Source of the DNA: Elmis aenea
Taxonomy: Eukaryota > Arthropoda > Insecta > Coleoptera > Elmidae
DNA length: 64,000 nucleotides
Direction: 5' to 3'
Assembly (NCBI GenBank): GCA_947652605.1
Contig: OX393577.1
Location: 5,084,868-5,148,867 of the forward strand
Every line of letters begins with the position of its first letter. Positions within the stretch are counted from its first letter, which is position 1. The notes below the pieces were generated by a model, which was not told where the DNA came from, did no database searches, and saw only the letters and a program-made list of their open reading frames with translations. A program made the translations under genes and the position numbers. Shown piece after piece: positions 30,001 through 37,640 of this stretch.

Positions 30001-33000
30001 CAATTTGCAGTTTCAGATAAACAGTTTTAGTTGCAATTACATAAATAATAATAGATACATTTTATTTATTTACTAATCATGGAAGTCTTTATGTACGTTG
30101 TATAACTTTCCATTCAACCAAATACCTGACATATAAATTGTCTGTCGTTTAAGTTGTCCATCGACCAATTGCCAAAATCTGATCAAGGCTGTGTTTACTC
30201 CATCAAGAATATCAAAACTAAATGTTTTGCAGAGTTATTCGTGCCACTGGCCATTTCCTTCGGAAAAATAGGGGAAAAACTGAAATGTTGAATAATAAAG
30301 GTAAATTTTGCGATCGCGTTGGCTATGAAACCGTCCGAGATAAAATCGAACTTCTTCTATTTACCAATTCACGCATCCTTTGAGAGTAAAATGGTGCAAA
30401 GTTTTTAAAAAAATCTTAAACGGTTCCGGAGAAAAACGTCAAAAACCAAACCCCTGCAACAGCGCTACAAATAAACTAGAAACGTTTGAGGGTTTGTTGT
30501 GTTGGAAAGCTGCAGAAATGCATATGAGGATGTACCTTATAATCTCACGAAAATGGAAATATCTTGTTGCATAAAATTGTTGCTGGCGATGAATACCCAA
30601 CAATGTACTAATATACTGATATTTCTAAATGTAAAACTTCAAAAACTTCGACTAGAACATTTGTTCTGCACTATAACGGAAATGATCATACAGCGATTCC
30701 AGATTGGACTAAATTTTCGGAAATTTAGTTTAAAGTCCTCCCCGATCCCATCTCTCGAGACTTTCACATTTTCGAACCACTGAAACACATTCAACAGACG
30801 TCTATTCCATTCGAACACAGATGTGCTTCATATTATTCGAAACTTCTTCTGTTACAGCGATTGCATTTTTTTTTAACGCATCTGGGGCTTGGTAGCTCAG
30901 TAAAATGTATGTTTACATGCAAAGGATAATTTCGCTTACCCGAACTTAATATTCTGCTACGCAAAAAAAAACGTTAAATTTTTTTGTAATATCCTCTTTA
31001 ATTCTAAACGACTAAAGAGACGATCATAATAAATTAAGATTCGATTGGACTCTGTTAGCGTGAGAACTGAGGTCAAAATTGTAGTAATTACTTCTTTTTG
31101 CCATGAGTCAATTACATAGCCTTTAAGAAACCATTTTTATATCAAGTGTAACGGCAATATGGTGAAATATCATGGCAATCGAAAAAAATCTGCAATTCAA
31201 AAACCAAATAAACTTGTTACAAATTGTTAATGTCAGTTAAGTTTTAATGCAATTCTAATATCTACTGTGACTGGCATAAATTATTGTTATTTTACTTCAA
31301 TGTTAACTCATTTGCTTTTTAAATGAATAACATGTAACAAATACTGACGCATGGTTTACTAAAACATGTAACACTTTAAAAGAACCAATTTATGAGGATT
31401 TTAACTCAATAAAAACAAATTACCATTAAAATATTACAGACCTAACTTGGAGTGCAACGTCAGTGTTTGAATTTTGTACACCAACAAACGATTTTTTGAT
31501 AAATTTGTACATCATACGTAGAACACGCTACTCGTATGAATGTGCTTATAGGAAAGAATAACAAGGATACACCTACAATAAAAAGAGATAACAACAGGGA
31601 CCAAACTCTTGGGACAGTCGCGCTTAGGTCGTTGAGAACCAACCACCGAGAAATGTACAGCCGGTCGAAAAATAAAAGAGTTTATTGTTAAGATTGTTTT
31701 GTTTTATTTGTTTCTTACTTTGTAATAATTGCTTAAGACCTGTGTATTTAAGGGAGGCGATCACGAGCCAATATTAACAACAATAAACATAAAAGTAATA
31801 AATTACTCTTCCCATCAGTGCGGCCTATGTATAGTACGGTCCGTCACAATACAATTTTTGAGTTAAAATTCTAATCATTTTTTTATTTACAGAGCGCAGC
31901 GTTACTCGCAGTCACCAACGTTTCGGAATATCTCGATGAATCAGCAATACGCCGAATGGTACTTCCCAAAACAAAAATGGTCTACGAGAAGAACCAGTCT
32001 GATTTAAAAATCGTATCCAATGTCCTGTCGTGTGTAGAAAAGACATTAAATCGGCTCGATAAAAGTCAAATTATTGATGAAGTATTGCCTCTTCTGTATG
32101 ATGTCCGATTATCTGATCCGCAAATTATCCTCAGGGTTGTAAGTAAGTAATCGTGTATGAAGGTAATTTAAAAATTTTAAAATTGATGTGTTTATTGTAA
32201 CGGGTGTTTGAGCAATGTACACCTTCTTTGAAACATTTATTTCACATACCAGATGGAAAAATAATAATTCTGGCCTCAATATGTATGTCACACAAATAAG
32301 TCAAGTTACCAATTAATTTGAAGAATAGACTTTAGTTGTCACAGCATAATTTCAAAGCATTACAGATTTTTGTCAAAACGGCGTTTTGCAATTTTTTCAA
32401 TTTTCAATTATTGGAAAACTAAAAATAACATTGACATGTCATATAAACCAATCACTTTAGTCAAACCAAAAACATTTGGTCTTAAACTCTCTGACTGTAT
32501 AAATTCATGATTATAATTTGTTAAAAAATTATCAAAATTTATTCTGAATCTATTATTCCGCGTATTAAACTATTCATTTTCAAATTGGTAATACATCTGT
32601 TCCGTAGATATCTATCGCCTTATGTTAAGCGACAAAAAATATGGGCTGTCTATCAATTTAATGGCTACGAAAGTGATGCCGTCACTGTTACCTCAGACAA
32701 TTAACCCTTCACTAAACCTGGAACAGTTCACGATTTTACTAGAAGTTCTTCAAGAGATGTTGGATCATATAGATCGAAATCAGCGGAACAAACTCAAGTT
32801 AGACAATCTATCGTTACCGAGTCCCGATCGCCACAGACCACTTAGACACCAATATAGTTCAGACAATATGCATGTGCCACCGTTCAATATTCCGAATTTG
32901 CGAATCGAACAGCGAAAGACATCAAGCGCCGAAGATATGGCTCGAAAGAATTCCACAGGTATTAAAATTTATCGATTAGCAATAAAAATTAGGAAGGAAC

Positions 33001-35076
33001 CGGGGCCATCGTTATACTAGCGGGTCGACTCATTAAATTTTTGAGTGGTGGGGATAAAGGCCGATACCGAGCATAAACCGCTATAATACTATATGCCTGG
33101 CTATAGAATATAACGTAACGTATCACGTTAATAATTAAATATTACTATTTTTTTAATATATTTTATTTATAATTTATAAAAAAAAAATTATAAATACCTT
33201 AATATACAATAATTAACCGCTACACTTCATGAAAAAGTTACATCTTGTGGAAGCGACCAGCAAAAAATTAAAAAGTAAAGCAAACATTTGCAAAAAATGA
33301 CGTAAACAGTTGAATGATTTTTTTGCTAATGTACCTCACCGGAAGTTGGAGGTACAAAACTTTTTTTTAATTATTCTATATTAGACACCAGCAAAAAATT
33401 TAAAAGTTAAAGCAAAAATTAGAAAAAAAGGGCAAACAATGATGACGTGAAATTTGTTTGTTTTTTTAGCAAATGTACCTCCCTGTGAAGCTGGAGATAC
33501 ATTTTTTTTATTATATCGTAATAGAGACCAGCAAAAAAATTAAAAGGTTCAGCAAATATAAGCAAATAATGCACGGTCGGCCTTTATCCCCACCTTTTTG
33601 CTCGCATTTTGCAATCAGGAGTCGGCCCGCTAGTATAACGATGGCCCCGGAGGAATGCATAAAACACTAACACGTGTGAGCTTGTTTTAGGAGGTATAAT
33701 GGGAGGATGGTGGTTTGGAGCATCACCCTCATCTCCGGACAGCAACTTCCTTCGTGTTGTGAATGCATTTCCGAACAGACGTCTCTCCGACAACACGCTG
33801 ATGACCCCAAAAATACGTATCGCTCCTTCCTGCGCTTCGTCTCCAGGCGGCACACCAGGTGGAGGGCTACCCATACGAAGGCACTCAAGCATCGGACCAC
33901 AAGAACGGAGAGGCTCCACCGTCAACCTCTCCCCGCCAACGGTAATAATTATTTCGGATTAAAACTAGTTTACGAAACCATTATATTAATTTTGAAACAT
34001 TGGACACAATTTTATGTATAAATATACGAACTATGAGTGTATTTATCATTTTATAATATCACTGAAATTTCAAAAATATATGTTTACAATAATTGAAAGA
34101 TCCTTTCAATACAAGTCAATGTTGAGAAAGCAATTGTTCGCACAGGGCGCGATAGGCTACAGCTCCGTGTCTCGAGAGGGCTCGAGCCTGTCGGTGCCGT
34201 CTACATATGTAAGTGCAGACGGTGAATGTCGTGTAAAGTGTTTTGTTTCAGCGCGAAGAAATGTGCACCCGTGGCGCGGCCCAGTGGGTCGCCCCACGGT
34301 CCCCCGTACAAATCGCACATTCACTCATATCACATCGTTAATATATGTTCTCATTCTCATTTGTGCCGTCCGACCGCTTGGAACATGCCATATGTTGATT
34401 GCGCTCTGTCTCTATTCAGCTTGCACGGAGCATGATAGTGAGTATCTGTCTCAGTGTATGTATCCCAGAATTCAAAACACTACACAAACTGCAACATCGT
34501 AGCTGTGTTTTGTACAGTAGGATTCGTACTCATTTCAAGACATCTAAAGTAATAACATGCTATAGTAGACCAAATCACCCACATTTCACGCTCACGACAC
34601 GCACGTATTTGTAGTTCTTGTGCGGCACTTACACGCTGGCTTTCAGGGAGGGTCCATGCCGAACACGAGCAGCAGTGTCCCGTACCTCCTCAGCAGCAGC
34701 ATGCAGAGCATCAGATCGCGCAGACCTTCCGCAGTCCTGGGCGGTTCGCAGGGATCGGGTCTGCTGCAGCAGCTGGGCTCCGGCATGGTAAGACTCACCT
34801 CTTCACATCATCAGGCCAACGGCAGAACGTTGACTAGTAGCACAGTTAGGAAATGCCCTTCCCTGAACATAACATTTAGCTGAATGTACGTACGTATGAA
34901 CGTCGGTTATTACACTCACACTCCTGCTTCTCCCACACTCATGAACCTCTGTCGTGCATTATCACTCACCTGCGGGGGCTGTTGAAAGTCGAAGTTCCCA
35001 CGAGTGAACGCGCAACAGCCCTCGCATAATTGTTTTTTTGATGTTCCAGTACAACCTATTTTCCGGCCGCCAGTAA
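2928..35076 (+). CDS. SCYL2: SCYL2 (SCY1-like pseudokinase 2), 3' eleven coding exons; 5' end outside window
   Basis: Join 2928-3090, 5936-6066, 7071-7185, 14191-14336, 17179-17332, 31893-32142, 32608-32958, 33691-33941, 34146-34208, 34647-34787, 35050-35076 gives 596 residues and a stop, with every exon phase matching. The order follows vertebrate SCYL2: the end of the pseudokinase domain (VAPE, SDMFSLGMVI), then a HEAT-like helical region, then a Ser/Gly/Pro-rich tail. By family knowledge SCYL2 (CVAK104) is a clathrin and AP2-associated protein acting in endosome to Golgi traffic. The N-terminal lobe and the start codon lie left of position 1. The last residues (YNLFSGRQ) end near an NLF motif, comparable with the DLFG end of the vertebrate protein; clathrin or adaptor binding by it is inference. 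Introns reach 14.5 kb because of transposon load. The identity is strong through exon 7; the tail exons are assigned by phase and splice sites. Confidence 0.93.
3322..4057. mobile_element. Tc1/mariner-type DNA transposon remnant with long TIRs
   Basis: The termini CAGTGTGTCCAAAAGGTATG (left) and the inverted match ending CACACTG at 4057 are both flanked by TA. The TIRs run about 80-100 bp or more, to ACTAAGTACCAAACAACTTT. The interior keeps the end of an IS630-type transposase at 3686-3871 on the minus strand. Confidence 0.85.
3686..3871 (-). pseudogene. IS630/mariner-like transposase, C-terminal fragment
   Basis: The minus strand reads WGHLKNKVYAKRPENIENLK and continues to a C-terminus VNGSQFEHLL before a TAG stop. 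This is the usual end of this transposase class (WGxLKxxVY...NGGHxE). The catalytic core is missing, so it is inactive. Confidence 0.8.
4058..5135. other. SCYL2 intron sequence, nothing recognised
   Basis: AT-rich sequence with homopolymer runs. I see no open frame, repeat structure or RNA gene here. Confidence 0.5.
5136..5470 (-). pseudogene. LINE ORF2 C-terminus (post-RNase H region)
   Basis: The minus strand encodes ILRMRRVEIRAATVLVTGHT, then GQEEETPPHVICQCEGFTRY, the Cys/His motif found after RNase H in I/R1-group LINEs. Its start overlaps in family sequence with the end of the RNase H fragment at 58845-59360 (LRMSKVDIRAA), so both belong to one family. Confidence 0.75.
5936..6066 (+). 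CDS. SCYL2: SCYL2 exon: end of pseudokinase C-lobe
   Basis: It lies between a polypyrimidine tract plus cttag and a gtaaga donor. It encodes LEDQVHNIMPRVP and LLSKDTRQRP, the subdomain XI region with the conserved Arg before Pro. Phase 0 in and phase 2 out both fit the neighbouring exons. Confidence 0.92.
6110..6880 (-). pseudogene. Non-LTR reverse transcriptase fragment
   Basis: The minus-strand frame (6242-6817) has RT blocks: RRLRQGDPMFTILFNIVLE, AYEDDIVLMTRSRKELVKMF and GLRFNEEETKYM. The catalytic YADD is YEDD here. Endonuclease and thumb regions are missing. The sequence between 6110 and 6240 looks like the downstream tail of the same element (CCATGTATCTAATTTAGCCC). A dead LINE copy inside a SCYL2 intron. 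Confidence 0.85.
7071..7185 (+). CDS. SCYL2: SCYL2 exon: linker to helical repeats
   Basis: The acceptor is ttttccgcttcag and the donor gtaagc. It encodes DPAVHALQFLDVINMKDPTQ followed by KAHFYRNTLKEALPYIPK, aligning with the FDD...QYFDTLFQRDNLQKSQFFKGLPKVLP segment of vertebrate SCYL2. Confidence 0.92.
7680..7925. repeat. Degenerate ~20-bp tandem repeat (GCGCC-CTCTAAAAA units)
   Basis: About nine to ten imperfect units of 18-21 bp follow one another, each with a G/C core (GCGCC, GCGCT, GGCGT, CGCC) followed by a pyrimidine stretch and an A-rich run. Units are diverged, with some cores reduced to GTG. Confidence 0.6.
7965..8395. repeat. Repeated TCTGCAACAAATG...ATCGATTTCTCAGAAAAT motif
   Basis: The block GTCTGCAACAAATG followed by TTATCGATTTCTCAGAAAAT occurs at about 7968 and 8250, and its second half recurs inverted near 8357 (CTCTGAAAAATCGATAATA). 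This is probably debris of a palindromic MITE. Confidence 0.5.
10785..12030 (+). pseudogene. Jockey-clade LINE ORF2, frameshifted
   Basis: Successive plus-strand frames read RT blocks in order: MLPKPGKPP, TSYRPISVLPILSK, HQFGFRQNH, AAFLDITQPFDKVW, SGVPQDGVLGPVLYLLYTAD, ATFADDTAVLA, KYLGMHLNRRLT and a terminal KRLKRHN. The order and wording match Jockey elements. Several stops and frameshifts (near 11040, 11391, 11430 and after 11640) kill it. The FADD catalytic box is intact. Confidence 0.92.
13385..13592. mobile_element. MITE and hAT termini
   Basis: A CAGGGTGTCCCAAATTCGAA terminus starts at about 13391 next to a TA-rich tract. A second terminus reading AAGATTAAGAACCACTG ends at about 13590, the inverse of the common hAT start CAGTGGTTCTTAA. 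Neither partner end was found with confidence. Confidence 0.45.
14191..14336 (+). CDS. SCYL2: SCYL2 exon: HEAT-like helices
   Basis: The acceptor is tgtgttctag and the donor gtgagt. It encodes KLWYQHVWPSLQQEMRTQEV, then a pair of helices ending ESIILPSF. The pattern matches the ILPCLTSEF...LILPELGPVF region of the family. Confidence 0.9.
15950..16145. repeat. SINE-family fragment
   Basis: It shares CCAGGGCCG, GGCAAATGCTGTGACAGTAC (one mismatch to the other copy) and TTCCACCTA with the more complete SINE at 38104-38365. The tRNA-like head is missing. CAGGGCCG also resembles hAT termini, so a hAT end is the alternative. Confidence 0.55.
16252..16996. mobile_element. Full-length foldback MITE (745 bp)
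   Basis: It begins CAGGGTGGACTATTTTCGAT and ends with the inverted complement (…ATCGAAAATAGGCCACCCTG), with TA on both sides. The arms match inversely almost to the centre near 16625, so a transcript would fold into a hairpin of about 350 bp. The 150-codon open frame on the minus strand inside it is a product of this structure, not a gene. Confidence 0.85.
17179..17332 (+). CDS. SCYL2: SCYL2 exon: HEAT-like helices
   Basis: The acceptor is atttgcag and the donor gtaagt. It encodes NVFSTPKSIQATVTLLENLH and LEKTPRDDVRTEVLPMLYNA. The LLTKTP and VLPMVYRALE motifs of vertebrate SCYL2 are recognisable. Confidence 0.92.
18745..19499. mobile_element. Tc1/mariner-like MITE copy interrupted by another element
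   Basis: The right terminus ACTTTTACGCATCCCTG ends at 19499 before TA. Its sequence matches inversely the element at 38996-40008: the GATATTTGTCTGTTTCCATA end, the CAATACGACTTCCGG-type block and the GACAATAGATTAATTAACAC block. The match is split by the repeat at 18880-19275. Confidence 0.7.
18880..19275. repeat. Inserted interspersed repeat, copy A
   Basis: It is about 85% alike by eye to the inverted copy at 28400-28745, from AATTGCTTTACAACTCGTGT through ACAAGTGTGCGTTTTGCTTA to GCTTTTTGCTTACCGTGCGT. It carries an internal direct repeat (TTTTGCTTACCGTKCGT twice). It has no coding capacity. Confidence 0.75.
20249..20503 (+). pseudogene. LINE ORF2 fragment upstream of the RT domain
   Basis: An open frame reads KILLKAAIQSCGKSKLANTT, then ENYKRPSRKKRKKENLSKY. 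This resembles the Trp/Lys-rich linker between endonuclease and RT in RTE/I-type LINEs (CGK...WWNxEVxxxVKxKKxxWxKY). The RT itself does not follow. Confidence 0.6.
21240..21660 (-). pseudogene. LINE C-terminal tail fragment
   Basis: The minus strand encodes RISNETYREQLK, then in another frame MGHIYRMKEERLTRKVYEAR and KRRRPKTPGKTK. This matches the LGHVxRMxExRxxKxVxExxxxGxRxRGRPxxxW tail of RTE-like LINEs. It is frameshifted. Confidence 0.75.
21940..22197. mobile_element. MITE fragment ending in CCCTG-TA
   Basis: The right terminus GAATTACCCTGTATA ends near 22197, like other TA-flanked MITEs here. The left end was not found. A weak call. Confidence 0.35.
23215..23345. repeat. Foldback-family arm fragment abutting the satellite
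   Basis: The segment TGCATCTTTTGCAAGTAAAATGGTGCAAAG through CGCGAAAAACGAGACCC matches parts of the foldback element at 1430-2109 and the arm at 30178-30470. The satellite begins immediately after it. Confidence 0.7.
23345..26710. repeat. Satellite array, 19 monomer junctions of ~176-183 bp
   Basis: The monomer boundary AGGTTAATAATAAGG recurs at 23354, 23534, 23717, 23895, 24076 and so on to about 26595. Two length types differ by an optional GAGTT after TTTGCTTTGTT. Other variants are ATTGCAAGTCAATATCATAAC versus ATTTCAAGTCAAC/TATCCTCAGCA. A four-monomer block is duplicated exactly at an offset of 715 bp (see findings). Short open frames within it are incidental. Confidence 0.95.
26711..26870. 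repeat. Unique flank of the satellite, MITE-like end
   Basis: The last monomer breaks off into AAAACTCCGCTCCCCTTTGG. A CGCCCTGTATAAT motif near 26850 resembles a MITE terminus. Whether it forms one element with 23118 onward is unproven. Confidence 0.4.
28400..28745. repeat. Interspersed repeat, copy B (inverted relative to copy A)
   Basis: It is the reverse complement of the repeat at 18880-19275, including two GCACGGTAAGCAAAA motifs. The two copies lie in opposite orientation either side of the satellite. Confidence 0.75.
28776..29560 (-). pseudogene. Non-LTR retrotransposon 3' end with (ATT)n tail
   Basis: On the minus strand a C-terminus reads NLPTRELKKKFKKVLISKAY and YGVSEYLNDADFVKCYI before a stop at about 28918, typical of the end of non-LTR ORFs (YYSVDEFLND-like). 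It is followed by AATAAAG and an ATT microsatellite (28776-28799). Upstream frames (29212-29433) are broken. Confidence 0.65.
30178..30470. repeat. Foldback-family arm, solitary copy
   Basis: A single arm matches 1451-1740: TCTGATCAAGGCTGTGTTTA at the start, then the GGGGAAAAACTG, CGATCGCGTTGGCTATGAAA and AAATGGTGCAAAG blocks. The other arm is missing. Confidence 0.75.
31893..32142 (+). CDS. SCYL2: SCYL2 exon: HEAT-like repeats
   Basis: It follows the largest intron in the window (14.5 kb). The acceptor is ttatttacag. Two overlapping donors (gtaagtaagt) are present; the second, at 32143, is the one that keeps phase 1 with the next exon. It encodes ALLAVTNVSEYLDESAIRRM and CVEKTLNRLDKSQIIDEVLP. 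Confidence 0.9.
32608..32958 (+). CDS. SCYL2: SCYL2 exon: last HEAT-like repeats and start of tail
   Basis: The acceptor is tctgttccgtag and the donor gtatta. It encodes NIYRLMLSDKKYGL, matching the GIYKCTFTHKKLGI core of vertebrate SCYL2, then LLPQTINPSLNLEQF. After a short helix rich in Asn, Lys and Leu it passes into a low-complexity tail (SLPSPDRHRPLRHQYSSDN). Confidence 0.93.
33000..33650. mobile_element. MITE in a SCYL2 intron, 32-bp TIRs, internal tandem repeats
   Basis: The left end, CCGGGGCCATCGTTATACTA from 33000, and the right end at 33650 are inverted repeats matching at 31 of 32 positions. AGGAA flanks both sides (32995-32999, 33651-33655) as a likely target duplication. The interior has about 2.5 copies of a 130-140-bp repeat beginning GACCAGCAAAAAATT (near 33255, 33385 and 33524). 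Confidence 0.85.
33691..33941 (+). CDS. SCYL2: SCYL2 tail exon, Ser/Gly/Pro-rich
   Basis: The acceptor is cttgttttag and the donor gtaata. There are 83 in-frame codons, including FPNRRLSDNTLMTPKIRIAP and a basic, serine-rich stretch RRHSSIGPQERRGSTVNLSP that looks like a set of RRxS-type phosphorylation sites. It is GC-richer than its flanks, as expected for coding sequence here. Confidence 0.82.
34146..34208 (+). CDS. SCYL2: SCYL2 63-nt tail exon, possible cassette
   Basis: It is flanked by ttcgcacag and gtaagt. It encodes 21 residues, GAIGYSSVSREGSSLSVPST plus Y. It is phase 0 on both sides, so skipping it would keep the frame; that it is alternatively spliced is inference. Confidence 0.78.
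34647..34787 (+). CDS. SCYL2: SCYL2 tail exon, Ser-rich
   Basis: It is flanked by ggctttcag and gtaaga. There are 47 codons including SVPYLLSSSMQSIRSRRPSA. If the donor at 34788 is not used, the frame stays open for 31 more codons to a TGA ending at 34883, giving an alternative C-terminus. Confidence 0.78.
35050..35076 (+). CDS. SCYL2: SCYL2 terminal coding exon
   Basis: The acceptor gatgttccag is followed by codons for YNLFSGRQ and TAA. The short terminal exon keeps phase 0 with the previous exon. The placement depends on this one acceptor, so it is less certain than the upstream exons. Confidence 0.65.
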   Translation, partial: YNLFSGRQ

Positions 35077-37640
35077 CCAACATCGCGCTGGTGATTTGAC
35101 CTCATTCGTTTTCTTTTTATTTATATTTTATTTTATGGATAAATCTATGAAGACGGAAGTGGCAATTCGAGCGACAATCAGAGGCGACAGCACTAACGCC
35201 AGTCCTTGCAAATGTATTAACTGTTTTACGTGTGTTCATTCAAGTGTTTTTCCCAACCATCGTCCGATAACATTTAGACTGTTAAAGAGCTTTAATTATA
35301 GACAGTTAGATCTGTGGACTGTCAGACGATGGTACATTTTGTGCACAGTGCTCCACCTACGGAAGCCTGAGACCATCATACCGCAACTGCCTGCGTGAAC
35401 TGTGCCCTCAGCCTTGAGAAAGTACCCTTGACAATCTTCTAAAGATTATACATTTCTTAAATATTTTTCCATAATAACTCTCAACAATGTTGCATGCACC
35501 ATCGACTTCTTTTGTTGACCCTTTCACTGTCAAACCCGTAAATATACGTTGTGCAATAACATGTTACTATTGTCAAACCCGTAAATATAGGTACGTTATT
35601 CTGCCCCTCAGAATAAAATTCTGGTGGACGCGCCGGGTTAAAAATTAAGCTAATTGTAAGACACATTATTTATTATCTCTGTTATTAGGGGAGTTACAAA
35701 AACGGTTTCTTCACAAAAGTTATTGGAATTCATAAGCTATAAAACAAACAATTATTTTTAAATGCACAGAGTATGTAGTTTTCGAGATTGAATATGCAAC
35801 TTTACTATTTCAAATGGTACAATCTGTATATTTTTACGTTTCCATGTAGATAAATGAATTTCCATTAAAAAATATAAAGCCTATTTTTGTCTTAAGTTAA
35901 TATTTGTAGAGTTACTTTTCCGGTATCATGATTTCCAACAATTTTTGTAAAAGAAAACTTTTGTAACTACCCTAATAACAGAGATAATAAATAATTTGTC
36001 TTAATTAGCCTATTTTTTAACCCTACGCATCCACCAGAATAATAACTTTAGAAATATTAGCTTTAGACAAAAACAGGCTTTATATTTGTTAATAGCAATT
36101 CATTTGTCTACAAGAAAACGTAAAAATATACAGTGTTATATTTAAAATAGTTAAGTTGCATATTCATTCTCGAAAACTAAATACTTTGTGCATTTAAAAA
36201 TAACTGTAGGTTATATAGCTAAAGAATTCTAACAACTTTTGTGGAAAAAAAATCGTAACTCCCTTAATAACAGAGAAAATTTCCTTCACCTGTCAAATTT
36301 GCGTTTTCAACCAATCACTAATCTTAAATCTTGGAGAGACTACCAATAGGAGCATTATTACACGGTAATAATTTTACATTCCCCTGTCAGATGTTTATCA
36401 TCCTGTCAAATTTGCGTTTTAGACCAATAACAAACTCAGATTTCCTAGAAACGACCAATAAACATAATCATACACTGATACTATCCTTTTCGTAATTAAC
36501 AGATTTTCATGCGTTTGTTGGTCGTTTCTAAGAAATCTGAGTTTGTGATTGGTCGAAAATATAAATTTGGAGAGGGAATCAAATATTTTGGTCCTGATAA
36601 TTTTTTTACGAATTTCGGCGACTAGTAGCGTTACTTTAATATAGATTAAACCACACCCCTGACGCACCACTCGGCCAGTACTTGTAAAATTTGACATAAC
36701 ACATTTAATTTGACAGGTAGGTTAGGTGAAGGAAATTTTCTTACAAAATATAACTCGTGCATTGCAAATAATCTATAATTTTTGACAAATCTTCACTCAT
36801 GCAAGTTGAATCACAAAAAATCACGCGTGCACTTCGTGCACTCTTGTTTATTTCAGCTCAACTTGCATTCGGCCATATTTACCAAAAATAATCGATAATT
36901 TTCAATGCACTTGTTATATTACTACTGATAAATAATTTATCTTACAGTTAGCTTAATTTTTAACCCGGCGCATCCAATAGATTTTTTTTTTACAAATAAA
37001 ACGGCATACAAAAATTACGCGACAGTGAAAGGGTCTTAAACGAACTTGCAGTGCAAGTTCCGACACCAAAAGTTGTTATACGTACACTTAATAGAAAATC
37101 ATTTGTGTCAGTTTGTCATACCTACGTAATATCGAATGTTTTATCCTGCTGTGATTCCCTGACGGATAGCTTTGTCGTTTCCTTCCGATGGTTGTGCTAT
37201 TTGCTCAATGTGTTCGCGCAGAGGAGCCACATCTTTCATTTAATTCGCCAATTGGGCCGATTCAAACACCATAAAAAGAGTAATATGTGTTGGCTCTTCT
37301 GCGCACTTTACGTCTCTTTATAAATGTAAATGGGGAGAAATAACACTTTTTCAATTTCAAATATTACATGTTTGCCATATGACAATCTTGGTAGTTTCAC
37401 AGTTACATTCCTGATATTAAAATGTCAATACTATAGTTGTAATATATCTTCGACTGTCTATCATATCAAATCTAAAATTGTATCTATATAACTTCATATT
37501 TGTAAATTATATAATTTTTTATTTCATTCGATGTAAATAGACATCTATATTTGATTATGTAGGATGTTAAGATGAGATGATATCTCGGTTGATCAATCAA
37601 AGGAGAAAGTACAAAATAAAGGCATGTAAAATCAAATGAG
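35077..37640 (+). other. SCYL2: SCYL2 3' flank / probable 3' UTR
   Basis: It runs from the SCYL2 stop to a candidate polyadenylation signal AATAAA at 37615-37620. A TGTAAATA (Pumilio-type) motif lies at 37532. Most of 35517-37035 is an inserted palindromic element. The UTR extent is inferred and would be long; an earlier end is possible. Confidence 0.45.
35517..37035. mobile_element. Palindromic DNA transposon, GACCCTTTCACTGTC termini
   Basis: The 15-bp TIRs match exactly (35517-35531 and 37021-37035). A further subterminal inverted match is TTAAAAATTAAGCTAATTGTAAG at about 35639 with its inverse at about 36945. Inside, an inverted pair with arms of roughly 230 bp (35684-35915 and 36050-36275) and a smaller one (36415-36560) are nested. 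The CCC-rich ends and TTAA on the right recall piggyBac-type elements, but the left flank is TGTT. Confidence 0.75.

Larger units (their letters stand above)
17333..31892 (+). other. SCYL2 14.5-kb intron: satellite array and transposon fragments
   Basis: The contents are listed separately: nested elements 18745-19499, LINE pieces 20249-20503, 21240-21660 and 28776-29560, the satellite 23345-26710, an inverted repeat copy 28400-28745 and a foldback arm 30178-30470. The stretches 17340-18740, 19510-20240, 22210-23060, 26860-28390, 29600-30170 and 30480-31890 are AT-rich with nothing else recognised. Confidence 0.6.

Noticed and set aside
30885..30960. tRNA-like GGGGCTTGGTAGCTCAGTAA
   Set aside because: No B box (GGTTCGANTCC) or paired arms follow.
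31440..31860. Possible solo LTR (TATA-like and AATAAA motifs)
   Set aside because: No TG/CA ends with matching target duplication could be found.
33584..33925. Minus-strand open frames opposite the SCYL2 tail exon
   Set aside because: Shadows of the GC-rich coding exon 33691-33941.
34014..34614. Plus-strand frames around 34014-34502 and 34399-34614
   Set aside because: They span a SCYL2 splice site and use intron sequence; no conserved block.
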